Translations under genes and position numbers: made by a program
Shown: positions 9,031 through 18,057 of the stretch, piece after piece
Layout of the letters: the number at the start of each line of letters is the position of its first letter
Position numbering within the stretch: the stretch's first letter is position 1
The notes under the pieces: generated by a model
Told to the model about the DNA's origin: nothing
What the model saw: only the letters and a program-made list of their open reading frames with translations
The model's database searches: none
NCBI GenBank assembly: GCA_943704525.1
Contig: CALSCQ010001135.1
Location: forward strand, 1-20,447
DNA: 20,447 bases
Direction: 5' to 3'
Origin: Pigoraptor vietnamica
Taxonomy: Eukaryota; Opisthokonta; Filasterea

Positions 9031-10419
9031 ATGGAGGGTTCAGCAGCTGCGGAGCAGGCCGCTGTTGTGATATACGACGATGACGACGTCGACGCCCCCT
9101 TCGCGCACACGCTCTTCATGCACGCATCATCGCCCGCCAACAGTTCGTTTCAAGCGTTGCCACCGGATGGACTTCAGCATGTGGCGCTGCCGACCGAGTC
9201 ATCCGCGTATCTATCGACAGACGGCGACAGTTGGCTGTCCGAAATGCCCACGTGGCCACCCGCCGCCATCCCGGACGAGCCCCTCCCGCCTCCGCGACGA
9301 CGCCACAGAGCGCTTTCGACGGGATGGATCCCTCCGGCTGCTGACGGGGACGCTGGCAAGGTGCTCAGTGGCACCACATTTCAGGCATTTCGGGAACTGC
9401 TCGCGCAATTGTCGGCCGATTTGGCGCACGAGTCTCTGGAGGCATTCCAAGCGCGCGCGTTCGGGCGAAGAAAGCGCGGGGTTCCAAAGTGGACGATGAA
9501 CGCCTTTTTACTCTTCTCCATACGTTATCGCGGCGTTCTGCGTCAACGTGTCGCCGAACAATACCGCTCGCTCGGCAGCCTGTCGTCGCTGCTCGCAAAA
9601 CTGTGGATCGTCGTCCCCGAAGCGGAGAAGGAAAAGTACAGGCGGCACGCGACCCAGATGCGCGATGCCGTCGCATTGGAAGAGGCCGCTGCTCCCAGCA
9701 AGGCCGGCGCTGCTCCCGAAGACGCAGACGAAGTGTCCCAATTGGAGGCCAAAAGGGACGCCAACACCGCACCGTCTCGGGAGAAATGCGCGAATGTGGT
9801 CGTCGAGGAGGTCGACGCGGACGACCCCGCCCTCGTGGGGGGCGCGCGAGACCCAACGCTTGACGGGGGATCAGCCACAGACCCTTTCGATCCGACGGGC
9901 AATCCGATATCGCTCGAACACGACACAACACATTTCCCGTGTGCGGACGACAGCCACGTGGACGCCGCCGTGTGCGATGTGCCGAGAAGTGCGACGCATG
10001 AGGACCTTTATCGCACGGTGTGCGACGACGACGTCGTGCACGCAGAACCCTCGATCTTTGCGTCCGCTTTCACAGGCACAATAAGCGACGCGTGCGTTGG
10101 CCAGCATGAGCTGCATCGAATGCGAGAGAGTCGCCCGACCTCGCCGTTCGACTGGCTCGCAGCGATGGGACCGACCCCCTTGCAGAGCATCGCCGGGACA
10201 CAACCGCTCCAGTTCCCCGCCGTGGACACAGCCGCGCGTCGCGACAGCCCGTTCTCTTCTTACCGCGTCAACGTTGTGGCGCCTCCGCTTGCGAGCGACG
10301 GGCAAAACGTCGGCCCCTTCGATTTTCAGGAGACGGAGTACGGCACGTACTGGCGGATGATCGTGCGATTAGGGACGCACGATGACCACGACGACTACGA
10401 CGAGCGCGATGGCTCGTGA
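9031..10419 (+). CDS. HMG-box protein, probable DNA-binding regulator (462 aa)
   Basis: A single intronless frame of 462 codons. The first ATG is at 9031; the preceding CCTCGCAG could be a 5'-UTR splice acceptor. Residues about 150-212 form one HMG box: VPKWTMNAFLLFSIRYR, a middle helix with LSSLLAKLWIVV, then PEAEKEKYRRHA. The MNAF-LF start, the helix-2 tryptophan and the E-K-Y-R third helix fit the sequence-specific class (SOX/MATA-like) better than abundant chromosomal HMGB proteins, although this distinction is inference. A basic stretch (FGRRKRG) precedes the box. The N-terminus has an acidic patch (YDDDDVD), the middle is charged and low in complexity, and the C-terminus ends in Asp/His repeats (HDDHDDYDERD). 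It is convergent with the HDAC gene, 34 bp between stops. Target genes are unknown. Confidence 0.85.
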   Translation: MEGSAAAEQAAVVIYDDDDVDAPFAHTLFMHASSPANSSFQALPPDGLQHVALPTESSAYLSTDGDSWLSEMPTWPPAAIPDEPLPPPRRRHRALSTGWIPPAADGDAGKVLSGTTFQAFRELLAQLSADLAHESLEAFQARAFGRRKRGVPKWTMNAFLLFSIRYRGVLRQRVAEQYRSLGSLSSLLAKLWIVVPEAEKEKYRRHATQMRDAVALEEAAAPSKAGAAPEDADEVSQLEAKRDANTAPSREKCANVVVEEVDADDPALVGGARDPTLDGGSATDPFDPTGNPISLEHDTTHFPCADDSHVDAAVCDVPRSATHEDLYRTVCDDDVVHAEPSIFASAFTGTISDACVGQHELHRMRESRPTSPFDWLAAMGPTPLQSIAGTQPLQFPAVDTAARRDSPFSSYRVNVVAPPLASDGQNVGPFDFQETEYGTYWRMIVRLGTHDDHDDYDERDGS

Positions 10420-10453
10420 GCAGTAAAACAATCCGATTGTCTGCTCGATTGCA

Positions 10454-12690
10454 CTAGCCCAGCTTCGACGCGTACTTCACCGCAGCACGGACAGCCTTCT
10501 CAAAATCCGACCCGTCGTCGCTCCGAGCCACCGTGGCGGCGCGCGCGTGCAACAGAAAATCCGGGCCGTACGCCGCAATGCCTACGTGTTCCGGTATGCG
10601 GTCGGGCAGCGAAACACCGGCCGCAATCGCCGTGAGGTAGGCCCACAGACGCGCCGCGCTCACGTGACAGTAGCCGCCGCCTCCGAGAAGCGCCGTCGGC
10701 ATGCGTCTCTTGAGCACATGCGCCACGCACATGCCGAGCCCTCGCGTCGTCAGATTGAGCTCCTTGTGTGGGTCGCTCGCAAGGCCGTCCGCGCCGCACT
10801 GCAGCACTATTGCCGTCGGCTTGAAAGCATCCACGACTGCGTCAAATACACGGGCAAATGCACTGCCGTAGGCAACGTCGTCGATGCCCTTCGGAACCGG
10901 CACGTTCACGGAGCGCGAATGGCACTTGTGGCCCGTCCCAGGAAAGAAGTGCTGGCCAGCGCGGTGGAAGGAGAGGCACGTGACCGATTCGCAGCCCTCG
11001 AAAGCGCCCTCCACGCCGTCTCCGTGGTGGAGGTCAATGTCGACGTACAGCACGCGGTAACCGGCGCGAGACAGGCGCAGGATCGCAAGGGCGGCGTCGT
11101 TGATGTAGCAGAAGCCTGACGCCGAGTCGCGCGAGGCGTGGTGCCATCCGCCGTTCCAGTTGATGGCGACGTCTGTGCCGCCCAACATGAGCACATCGGC
11201 GCAGTGAAGGGACGCACCCGCGATCATTGAGAGGCACTGCGCGCGCGCAAGTATCGAACAGCACGCACACAGGGTAAGAACTGGAATAGCTCAGCGTGCA
11301 CGCACAGGGTAACAACTGTGCGGACGGATAGAAACATCACACAGTGTAGGAAGAATGCGCCGTGCCAAGGAGAAGGGAATTTTATCGAAGGGCAAGTACA
11401 GGGAAGAGAAACGGGGGCGAGGGCGAGAGCAACAGCGGCTGTGTCACGGTATGAAGGCGATGCAAGACAGGCGACGAGGGCGGGAGAGGCGGTGGTTGTG
11501 GGAGGCAGACTCACCTCGAGCATCCTCGGGAAGGGGTGGCACTCGTCGTCGATGCCGTGTTCGGCCATTTCGCGCCTCACGCGGCCTTTTTTGGTGTCTG
11601 CTTTCTCGATAGTGGAGAGCAGGCGCACATAGGCCGACGAGTGGAAGGTCTCCAGCTCGCGCAGAGAGGCACTCCACGGCGCAAGTGCCCTGCACAGTCG
11701 AGCGATGGAAGCGATGTCACAATAAAATCACATACGCACGGTATAGGGAAGGGATAGGGTTACGGTTGGGGCAAGAGGGAGGGACGGCACAATAATAAGC
11801 GTTGTGGCCGGAGAGCACTGAAATCTAACAACCCCGCCCCCGCGGCAAAGAGGCCGCCGCACGTGATGAGTGTCGCGGGTATCTTACACCAACATCACGC
11901 ACACGGCTCGGCATTTACCACGCAAGAGAGTGTGCGACGCGAAGAGTACAGAGCAGCGCCACGGCGTTTACCACGCAAGAGAGTGTGCGACGCGAAGAGT
12001 GCTGAGCAGCGCCACTTACTTCACGGACTCCAGGAGACCGTACGCCTTGATCAATGAATGCACTCGGCTCGCCTGCGAAGTGGGATTCGGTTCCGAGAAG
12101 TCAGTGGCGAAAAAACAGAGCACACGCGCACACACACGGCTTGAGGAGACACTCACACGCCCAGGCACCCGTGGCAGTGCGTCGCATAGCGCGGCATACG
12201 CATCATCGCCAAAATACACCACGCGCCGACGCCTCGTCGCGGCGCGCCCATCCCCACAAGCATCGCCGTCGAGCGAATTCACCGCGATTGCCGAGGGCAT
12301 CTCAGCAGGCTTGTCAACGACACAAGCCGCATGCTTCACACCTTCCCGCTGCTCGTGCTCTCCCGCGCAGTTCGTGAGCGTCGCCGTTCGCGCAGCTTCG
12401 GATGTGCACCCGCCCACCGAGTCGTCGCATTTCGCGACGCGGATGCCACCGTCAGAATCTGAGACAACAGCGCGCGCACCTTCCGAGTGGATTATTGTCG
12501 GGCACTTCTCTGGAGACACGGGACAGAAAGTGTCACGCACGAGCACGAGACTCGATTGCGCACACGGAGTTTCATCGCGCGCTTCCCTTCGATCGGGCGT
12601 AACAGCGAGCTCCTTGTCGCAGTCGCACGAAACCGCAGAAGCGGCATCATCCACGCGCGGCCGCTTTCGTGCGGGAGAGAGCGGCTCCAT
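10454..12690 (-). CDS. Class I (HDAC8-like) histone deacetylase, four exons, 514 aa
   Basis: Zinc-dependent lysine deacetylase of the Rpd3/HDA1 fold, probably nuclear. Exons read 12690-12157, 12072-12020, 11689-11515 and 11236-10454 (TAG). They total 1545 nt in one frame, and the joins rebuild LPRVPGRASRVHSLIKAYGL and FPRMLECLSMIAGASL. Catalytic residues are intact: His-His 286-287 in GGWHHA, zinc ligands Asp322 and His324 in DIDLHHGD, Asp404 in QCGADGLASDP and the transition-state Tyr443 in LGGGGY. The C-terminal IPEHVGIAAYGPDFLL closely follows HDAC8. Compared with HDAC8 (377 aa) it has an extra N-terminus of about 160 residues, low in complexity, with a nuclear-localisation-like ARKRPRV at 7-13 and Cys/Asp/Ser-rich sequence. 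The ATG at 12690 is the first in frame after a stretch containing a TATA-like box. I am confident of the enzyme class, moderately of the HDAC8 subgroup. Confidence 0.93.
11237..11514 (-). other. Intron 3 of the HDAC gene
   Basis: Phase-0 intron, donor GTGAGT at 11514 and acceptor GCGCAG ending at 11237. It holds an imperfect short duplication around AGGGTAAGAACTG and AGGGTAACAACTG (about 11271 and 11308). Confidence 0.85.
11690..12019 (-). other. Intron 2 of the HDAC gene
   Basis: Phase-2 intron, donor GTAAGT at 12019 and acceptor TGTGCAG ending at 11690; AA joins G to make Lys in LLESVKALAPW. A 53-bp tandem duplication sits next to the donor. Confidence 0.85.
11914..12015. repeat. 53-bp-period tandem duplication in HDAC intron 2
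   Basis: TTTACCACGCAAGAGAGTGT begins at 11914 and again at 11967; each copy runs on for about 49 nt to AGCAGCGCCAC with very few differences (ACAG versus GCTG). The right copy ends 4 nt before the exon 2 donor, and each copy carries a GGTAAA on the sense strand that resembles a weak donor. Confidence 0.9.
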
Positions 12691-12706
12691 TGTCGTCTGT
12701 GGGGAG

Positions 12707-12714
12707 TTTATAAA
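12707..12714 (-). promoter_or_regulatory. Possible TATA box of the HDAC gene
   Basis: TTTATAAA lies 16 nt upstream of the HDAC ATG on the minus strand. If it acts as a TATA box the transcript start would fall at or inside the ATG region, so the true start codon or promoter may differ. Sequence match only. Confidence 0.25.
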
Positions 12715-12812
12715 GCGCGGATGAGGCTGTTTGTGCGCACGGTCGTCTGGAAAAAGGCGCGGAGTTTGGTGTTACAGATTTTAGATGTTACTCTTGGCTT
12801 CTCGGCACTCAC

Positions 12813-12982
12813 GTGACATTTGCTTCGAGCACTTTCGTCCACTGCAAGTCTTCGTGAGGATCGCAAGAAGTGGCACTGCCGTTACGGAGCACATCGAACA
12901 CGCGCTTTTGTTCACGTAACGCAGAGACATTGTAACCGCTTTCGTTGTTGCTTCGGAGATGACGATGGAAGTCACCGAGTGC
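12813..12982 (-). other. Candidate unassigned minus-strand exon
   Basis: Between a plausible acceptor (TTATCAAG, to 12983) and a good donor (GTGAGTGCC at 12812), one minus-strand frame is open for 56 codons with ordinary composition (ALREQKRVFDVLR, DPHEDLQWTKVLEANV). I do not recognise it. It does not join in phase to the HDAC ATG exon; a different frame of the same stretch would (CAC joins GACCGT), but that frame looks less like protein. It could be a lone exon of a broken gene, a 5' exon of HDAC, or chance. Confidence 0.3.
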
Positions 12983-13190
12983 CTTGATAACGGGTGTGTG
13001 TGTGGCGGTTACTGTCGCTTTGTATGCGCGTGTTATGCGGGATTGTGTATGTATGTCTGTGTTTAAGTGCGTGTGTGTGTGTGAGTGTTCCTATATTACT
13101 ATGTATGTGTATGGATGTCTGTGTGTGTGTGTGTGTGTCTGTGTGTGTGTGTGCTCGACTGTCTCTCACACGGTGACCGTCCGGTTGCAG
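12983..13190. other. GT-rich stretch upstream of the first visible SGT1 exon
   Basis: GTGT-rich DNA (13062-13153 is the densest part) ending in a good acceptor, CCGGTTGCAG at 13190. It is probably the 3' part of an SGT1 intron. No earlier SGT1 exon could be found in or left of it. Confidence 0.5.
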
Positions 13191-13474
13191 CATCACTGCT
13201 TTCCATGAGGAAAAGTACGAAGAGGCGCGCAAGTTTTTCCTGTTGGGCCTCGAGAAGTCACCAAATGACAAGATATTGACAAAGTACCTGCGCAAGTGCG
13301 ATGCCGAGCTTGAAGGTGGGGCATGTTATCTCGCTCTTGCGTGTTACGACAATGTGTTGTTTGCTTGTACGCGCGCGCGCGCGTGTGTGTGTGTGTGTGT
13401 GTGCGTGTGTACGCGCGCGCGTGTGTGTGTGTGTGCGTGTGTTTGCGTGTATACGCGTGTGTGTGTGTGTACGC

Positions 13475-13534
<60 letters not shown>

Positions 13535-13639
13535 GTGTTTACGCGTGTGTGCGTGTGTGTGTGTGTGTGTGTCTGTGTGTGTGTACGCGCGTGTGTGTGT
13601 GTGTGTGTGTGTTTGCGTGTATACGCGTGTGTGCGTGTG

Positions 13640-13680
<41 letters not shown>

Positions 13681-15136
13681 GTGTGTGTGTGTGTTTGCGT
13701 TGCGTGTATGTGATCCAAGCGTCGTCTGTTCAGAAGTGGCACTGTCGTGGACATGCACAAGGTGTCGCTATCTCTTCTGTTAACTCGTGCATTGTGCGTC
13801 ATCGTGCGTTGCAGAGCTTGCAAAGTCGAAGGCTGCTGCTGCCCCCGCCGCCGTTACACCGGCAGCCGCACCCGCAGCCCCTGCTCCCGCGCCTGCGCCG
13901 GCACCACAGCGCGTAAAGTGAGTGTTACTTGTTTGCGCGTGTGTTGTGAGATCGACTGTGCCTCTCTTTCGAGCCCGCATGTTGGCTCTTATACGTCAGT
14001 GTGCGTCTCGTGAGTCGTTGAAAGTTGTTTGTGAGTGCAGTCGGCTGGTTTTGCTCGTGTAACGGGCCTGCTGACGTGCGCGTCCGGCAAAGTTTGTATG
14101 TAACAGCAGTCACCTCCTATGTGGCGCCTTGCTCTCCGTATGTGGCGCCTTGCTCTAACCGCGCGACCCTCAGGCATGACTGGTATCAGACGGAGAACAG
14201 CGTCGTCATCACTATCCTCGCGAAGAACGTGCGCAAGGAGGACGTAGACGTTGTCCTCAAGGACCAGTCGGTGGGTGTGTGGCGCAATGCAGGAGACGTC
14301 GCGGTTATCTTACCGCTGTGCGTGTGCGCTGTGCGTGTGCGTGTGTGTGCGTGCTCTGGGCCTCTGTTTAACTTTTGTGCCGTCCCCAATGCCACACGAC
14401 GATTAATGTGGCTCCTTGGACACTTTCACACTTCACCGACATACGCATGCAAAGCACTGTTCAAGTTTCAGTTGCCTCTGCCCACGCACGATTGCTGACC
14501 GTCACATTCCCCGCACAGGTCTCCATCTGCGTGAAGCTCCCCGGCGGTTCCGAGTACAACCTCGAGCTCGACCTCGCCTACCCCATCGACACGTCAAAGA
14601 GCACACACAACGTCCTCACCACGAAGGTGGAGGTGACGCTGCGCAAGCGGGACGCGATCCGGTGGCCGACCCTCGAGCACTCTGACGCTAGCATGCTGAA
14701 CCCGCCCATGCCCATGTCGTCGGTCGCGGAGGTGCCAAAGGCGCCGATCAAGTACCCGACGTCGAGCAAGAAGGAGCACGACTGGGACAAGATTGAGAAG
14801 GAGGCCATCCAGGAGGAGAAGGACGCGAAGCTCGAGGGAGACGCCGCCCTCAACAAGCTCTTCCAGCAGATCTACGCCGACGGCGACGAGGAAACGCGCC
14901 GCGCGATGAACAAGTCGTTCCAGGAGTCCGGCGGCACCGTGCTGAGCACAAACTGGAAGGACGTGAAGAAGGCGGAGGTCAAGGTGCAGCCGCCCGAGGG
15001 CATGGAGGAGCGCGACTGGCGGGACGGCGGCTGGCGTAACTGGCGGGACCATCAGGAGGACTGGCGCCAAAACCGGGACGACTGGCGCAAGGAGCGTGAC
15101 GATTGGCGGAAGGAGCGCGAGAACAAGGACCGCTGA
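13191..15136 (+). CDS. SGT1: SGT1 co-chaperone (last TPR, CS and SGS domains), 5' part missing
   Basis: SGT1 bridges Hsp90 to Skp1/SCF ligases and client receptors. Visible exons are 13191-13315, 13815-13917, 14174-14270 and 14519-15136 (TGA); every join keeps phase and 313 residues are recovered. They encode the last TPR ([20 protein letters not shown], then LRKCDAELE), an Ala/Pro linker, the CS domain ([32 protein letters not shown]) and the SGS domain ([35 protein letters not shown]). Family members begin with two more TPR motifs; these are not found in the roughly 500 nt upstream, where another gene's promoter lies, so the 5' end is missing. After PPEGME, where most SGT1 proteins end, a tail of about 40 residues is built on DWR repeats. 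It converges on MGAT1. Confidence 0.92.
13365..13700. repeat. GT/CG alternating tract with higher-order repeat in SGT1 intron
   Basis: Alternating purine-pyrimidine DNA, starting with a GCGCGCGCGC run at about 13371-13381 and continuing as GT. The marker GTTTGCGT recurs at 13441, 13529, 13611 and 13693, i.e. every 82-88 nt, and TACGCGCGTG recurs between them. Such sequence favours Z-DNA. Long Cys-Val frames across it are repeat artefacts. Confidence 0.9.
14119..14156. repeat. Short 20-bp-period duplication in SGT1 intron
   Basis: TATGTGGCGCCTTGCTCT occurs at 14119 and again at 14139, near the 3' end of the intron 13918-14173. Confidence 0.9.
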
Positions 15137-15454
15137 GTGCGTCAGTGCGGCGTCACTGCGTCGAAACACGTCGTCTTTCGCTGGAATGAACCCATATTCA
15201 ATGAGATGTGGAACGTGGCTTCACGTGAAGGGGTGCGCGCGTAGGAATTTGTGGGTAGGCGGATGGGGGTGGGAGGGGAAGGCGCGGGTGCCCTTCTAAT
15301 CGTTAAATAGGGGCCACGAAGAATCAGGTATTCAGTTGGTAAACGAGGCCCAAAAGAAAAACACAAGCACGCAAGCGAGACGCGCAGCCGACGCACGCGC
15401 GGCAAAACGCAGGAACGCAGGTAGACGAGACGCACGACAGCGCGTGCGCAACTT
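15137..15454. other. Convergent intergenic spacer SGT1/MGAT1
   Basis: 318 bp between the two stop codons. I see no gene, no RNA gene and no canonical AATAAA signal on either strand; the two 3' UTRs must share this space. Confidence 0.6.
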
Positions 15455-17353
15455 CTACTTGACGTATCCGGACCAATTGGGCGGCGGCGCAATGTGAAGC
15501 CGCGCCCCTTTGTAAGCGACCGAGACAATGCCGAGATATGCCATGCGAGGGACGCCGGCCTTAAGGTCATCCATCAGTCGCAGCTGCCGCGCGATGCTCT
15601 CAAACTGGCCCTTCGAGGCGTAGGTGACGCGGCAGTTGCTGCATGGGAGGCTTGTCCCCTGGAGATCGTGCACGGACACTTCCTGCGCGCGCTGTGTGTG
15701 CGTGTGCGCGTGAGCGTTTCACCATGTTGTAATGCAATATCCGGTGTGCGCAATACACACACGCATACATACACACACACACACACACACACACCACACA
15801 CACACACACACATGCACATGCACACTCACACTCACACACGTACGCAGGCACGCTCACAGGGGTCGCTTCACGTACCTGATACACTTCTTTCTCCAGCTCC
15901 GCATCGTACCGACTCTTGATCAAATACGAGAGGTCTCGGCTCTCAAAGTCCACCGGCCTGTCGTTCTTCCTAATGCGCGCAATGTGCTCGTCGAAAAATT
16001 GGCCCATGCTCACGCCGACGCGTCCAAAGTTTTGCACGCGCGCGACCTCCGGTCGTATGCACGCCCTGTCCTTGCGCTGTTCGGGCTCACGCACCCAGTC
16101 GTCCCAAAACGCCGGCGGCCACTTTGGCTCCCACTCTCTCCACGTGTTGCGCGTGAGCATCCAGCCGAGGCCCGGAAAAAAGTCGCTGCGAAACAGCCGC
16201 GTGTTGTCGGAAACGAACTCGGGTTTCCCGTTGTCGTTCCACGCCGAGACGCAGAAGAGAGTCGGGTCCTCGTCAAGGAGAGGACGCGTGGCGCCAAAGT
16301 AACTGAAGAAATCGGGGGACACGTCGAGATCATCTTCAACGATAATGACGCTGTCGTAAAACAGGGCGTCGAAGACCTGGGAGACAATACGATGTGAGAA
16401 TCCGATGGCACCGACGATCCACTGGGACGTTCGTGATGAACGTGGGCGTGTGCGTGTGTGCATGCGTGTGCGTGTGCGTGTGCGTGCGTGTGCGTGCGTG
16501 TGCGTGCGTGTGCGTGTGTATGCATGTGTGTGCGTGCGCCTGCATGGTATCTGTGCACACACGCGCGACACGTGCACGAGGTCCTCCACGCCCACCTGCC
16601 TCAGCGCCCACTTGTAATGCCTCGATATCTTATAATAACCGACGAAATTGAACAGATTCGGCGCGGGTTGCACGTTCGACAGATCGGGCTGCTGCAAGTG
16701 TATCACCTTGCTGCCGTACTTTTCCCTAATCACCGCCGCCGTCGACGCATCCCCACAGTCTTGGCTCACAATAATGGGAAAAAGGTCGCTTGGGCGGTAC
16801 TCGAGCAGCCGGTCAATGCACCGCTGCACCTCGACGCGATTGCACGAGATGACGAGCACGGGAATGGCGCGATTCCAGGCGGGCTGCGCGGCCTCCCCCT
16901 TCTTCGCGACGTCCTCCTGCTTTGCATCTTCCCGGGTCTTCTCGACTTGGAGCGCGGCCGCTTTTTCGGCGAGGGCGACCAGCGCCTGCTTTTGCTGCTC
17001 GATCACCCGCTCAGAGTCCGCGACGCGCTTCAAGAGTTCGTCGACGACGGCGTCCTTCTGGACTGCGTGAGTCTACAACAGCCAGGGGATGCGCATATGA
17101 GCGCGAGGCACTCTACACCGCAAAAAAACCACTCGTCCCCGAATTACGATGCCACGCTCGCATCGTACAGTTTTCAGGCACGCACGCATAACAGTCGTTC
17201 CCTTAGAGTGCTGCCACATACCTCGACGATCGATGCGTTGCGCTCCAGCTCAGCCCTCGACTCGACCACATAGAGACTTACGAGGAACCCAAACGCCGCA
17301 CAAGCCAACAGCAGAATGGCGAGAAGGAAGAAGCGAAAGATGCGCCCCGCCAT
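15455..17353 (-). CDS. MGAT1: N-acetylglucosaminyltransferase I (GnT-I), four exons, 440 aa
   Basis: Transfers GlcNAc from UDP-GlcNAc to the alpha-1,3 arm of Man5GlcNAc2 in the Golgi, the committed step to hybrid and complex N-glycans (GT13 family). Exons read 17353-17222, 17057-16596, 16376-15876 and 15682-15455 (TAG). All introns are phase 0 and the 440-residue length matches animal GnT-I (445). Residues 7-27 are a type II signal anchor (FRFFLLAILLLACAAFGFLV). A coiled, Ala/Glu/Lys-rich stem follows to about residue 105. The catalytic domain begins at IPVLVISCNR and shows LFPIIVSQDCG, the metal-binding EDD at 212-214, CVSAWNDNG, DFFPGLGW, and FWDDW, whose Asp291 aligns with the known catalytic base. 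The C-terminus (GIVSVAYKGARLHIAPPPNW) is also typical. It is complete and presumably functional. Only 170 bp separate its ATG from the next gene's stop. Confidence 0.95.
15683..15875 (-). other. MGAT1: Intron 3 of MGAT1 with CA/GT tract
   Basis: Phase-0 intron with donor GTACGT at 15875 and acceptor CGCGCAG to 15683. The plus-strand (CA)n tract at about 15752-15845 makes up half of it. Confidence 0.85.
16377..16595 (-). other. MGAT1: Intron 2 of MGAT1 with GT/GC-rich tract
   Basis: Phase-0 intron with donor GTGGGC at 16595 and acceptor TCTCCCAG to 16377. A degenerate GTGCGT tract occupies about 16441-16545 on the plus strand. Removal gives WALRQ-VFDALFYD. Confidence 0.85.
17058..17221 (-). 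other. MGAT1: Intron 1 of MGAT1
   Basis: Phase-0 intron with donor GTATGT at 17221 and acceptor GTCCAG to 17058. An alternative acceptor CGCAG lies 5 nt upstream but would break phase. Confidence 0.75.
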
Positions 17354-18019
17354 GGCGCGTGCGGCGCGAAGAGAGACTCTCCCCCCGTGCCGCCCTCACC
17401 CGCCGGAAAACGTTGATTGCCAGTCTTCGTCTCACGGCTGAAACGGCGGGATCCCACACCGGTTTCAAACCATAAAGCTGTCACGTGCGGTTGTTACTTT
17501 AATGTTACGGCACAATTTTCAGTCTAGAGATCCTCATCGTCAGTGTGCCCTCCGGCGCCGCTGCCTCCACCTTGCATTACCGCCGTCTTCCCCGCTTCCC
17601 CACCCCATGTTCCCGCTGCATCCCCATTCCGTGTTCCCGCCGCCATCGTCGCCGTCCTCATCGCTCTCGATAATGTCGCTCTCCGTTGCGCGGACGGGTC
17701 CACAACAAGCGCGCTCGCCGCAATTGTCTCAAACAGACGCCTCCCCTGTTCCGCGTCCCACTGCCGATAGATTAGCTCTGCCTGCGCCGGTGTTGGTCGA
17801 GCAATTGGCATCGCAAAATCGATGCACAGCTGCAGAATGTTCGCGCGCTTGTCGAAAAACGAGAAGTCCGTCATTGCGCCGATGGGCACGGGACGGCGCA
17901 CGAGCTCCCTCCCAAGTCGCGCCTCGAGCGCGTACAGGCTGCGCTTGTCCCACACCTTGAACCGCTTTGACGGCGGCATGCACGACGGGTACTTTGACAG
18001 CATGGCCAGCCAAAAGCTC

Positions 18020-18057
18020 ACGTCCCTCAGGGGTACTGAAGTACCCCTGACGTCCCT
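18020..18057. mobile_element. hAT-like transposon scar: 8-bp duplication around a 22-bp palindrome
   Basis: ACGTCCCT (18020-18027) is repeated at 18050-18057. Between them lies a perfect palindrome, CAGGGGTAC-TGAA-GTACCCCTG (9-bp arms, 4-nt centre). hAT elements make 8-bp target duplications, and their inverted ends commonly begin CAGGG or CAGTG. The 30 added bases (22 plus one 8-bp copy) keep the reading frame and insert ten residues (VRGTSVPLRD) so that an ancestral RDVSFWL becomes RDVRGTSVPLRDVSFWL. Either an extremely shortened element or an excision remnant would look like this. Confidence 0.7.

Noticed and set aside
9365-10305. Minus-strand frames opposite the HMG-box gene
   Set aside because: Arg/Pro-rich shadows; the plus strand contains the HMG box and a single 462-codon frame.
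12054-12724. Plus-strand frame of 284 codons at 11870-12724
   Set aside because: It is the antisense shadow of HDAC exon 1 and intron 2; the minus strand rebuilds a complete HDAC.
12720-12990. SGT1 N-terminal TPR exons on the plus strand
   Set aside because: All three plus-strand frames either contain stops or give basic/His-rich sequence without TPR residues.
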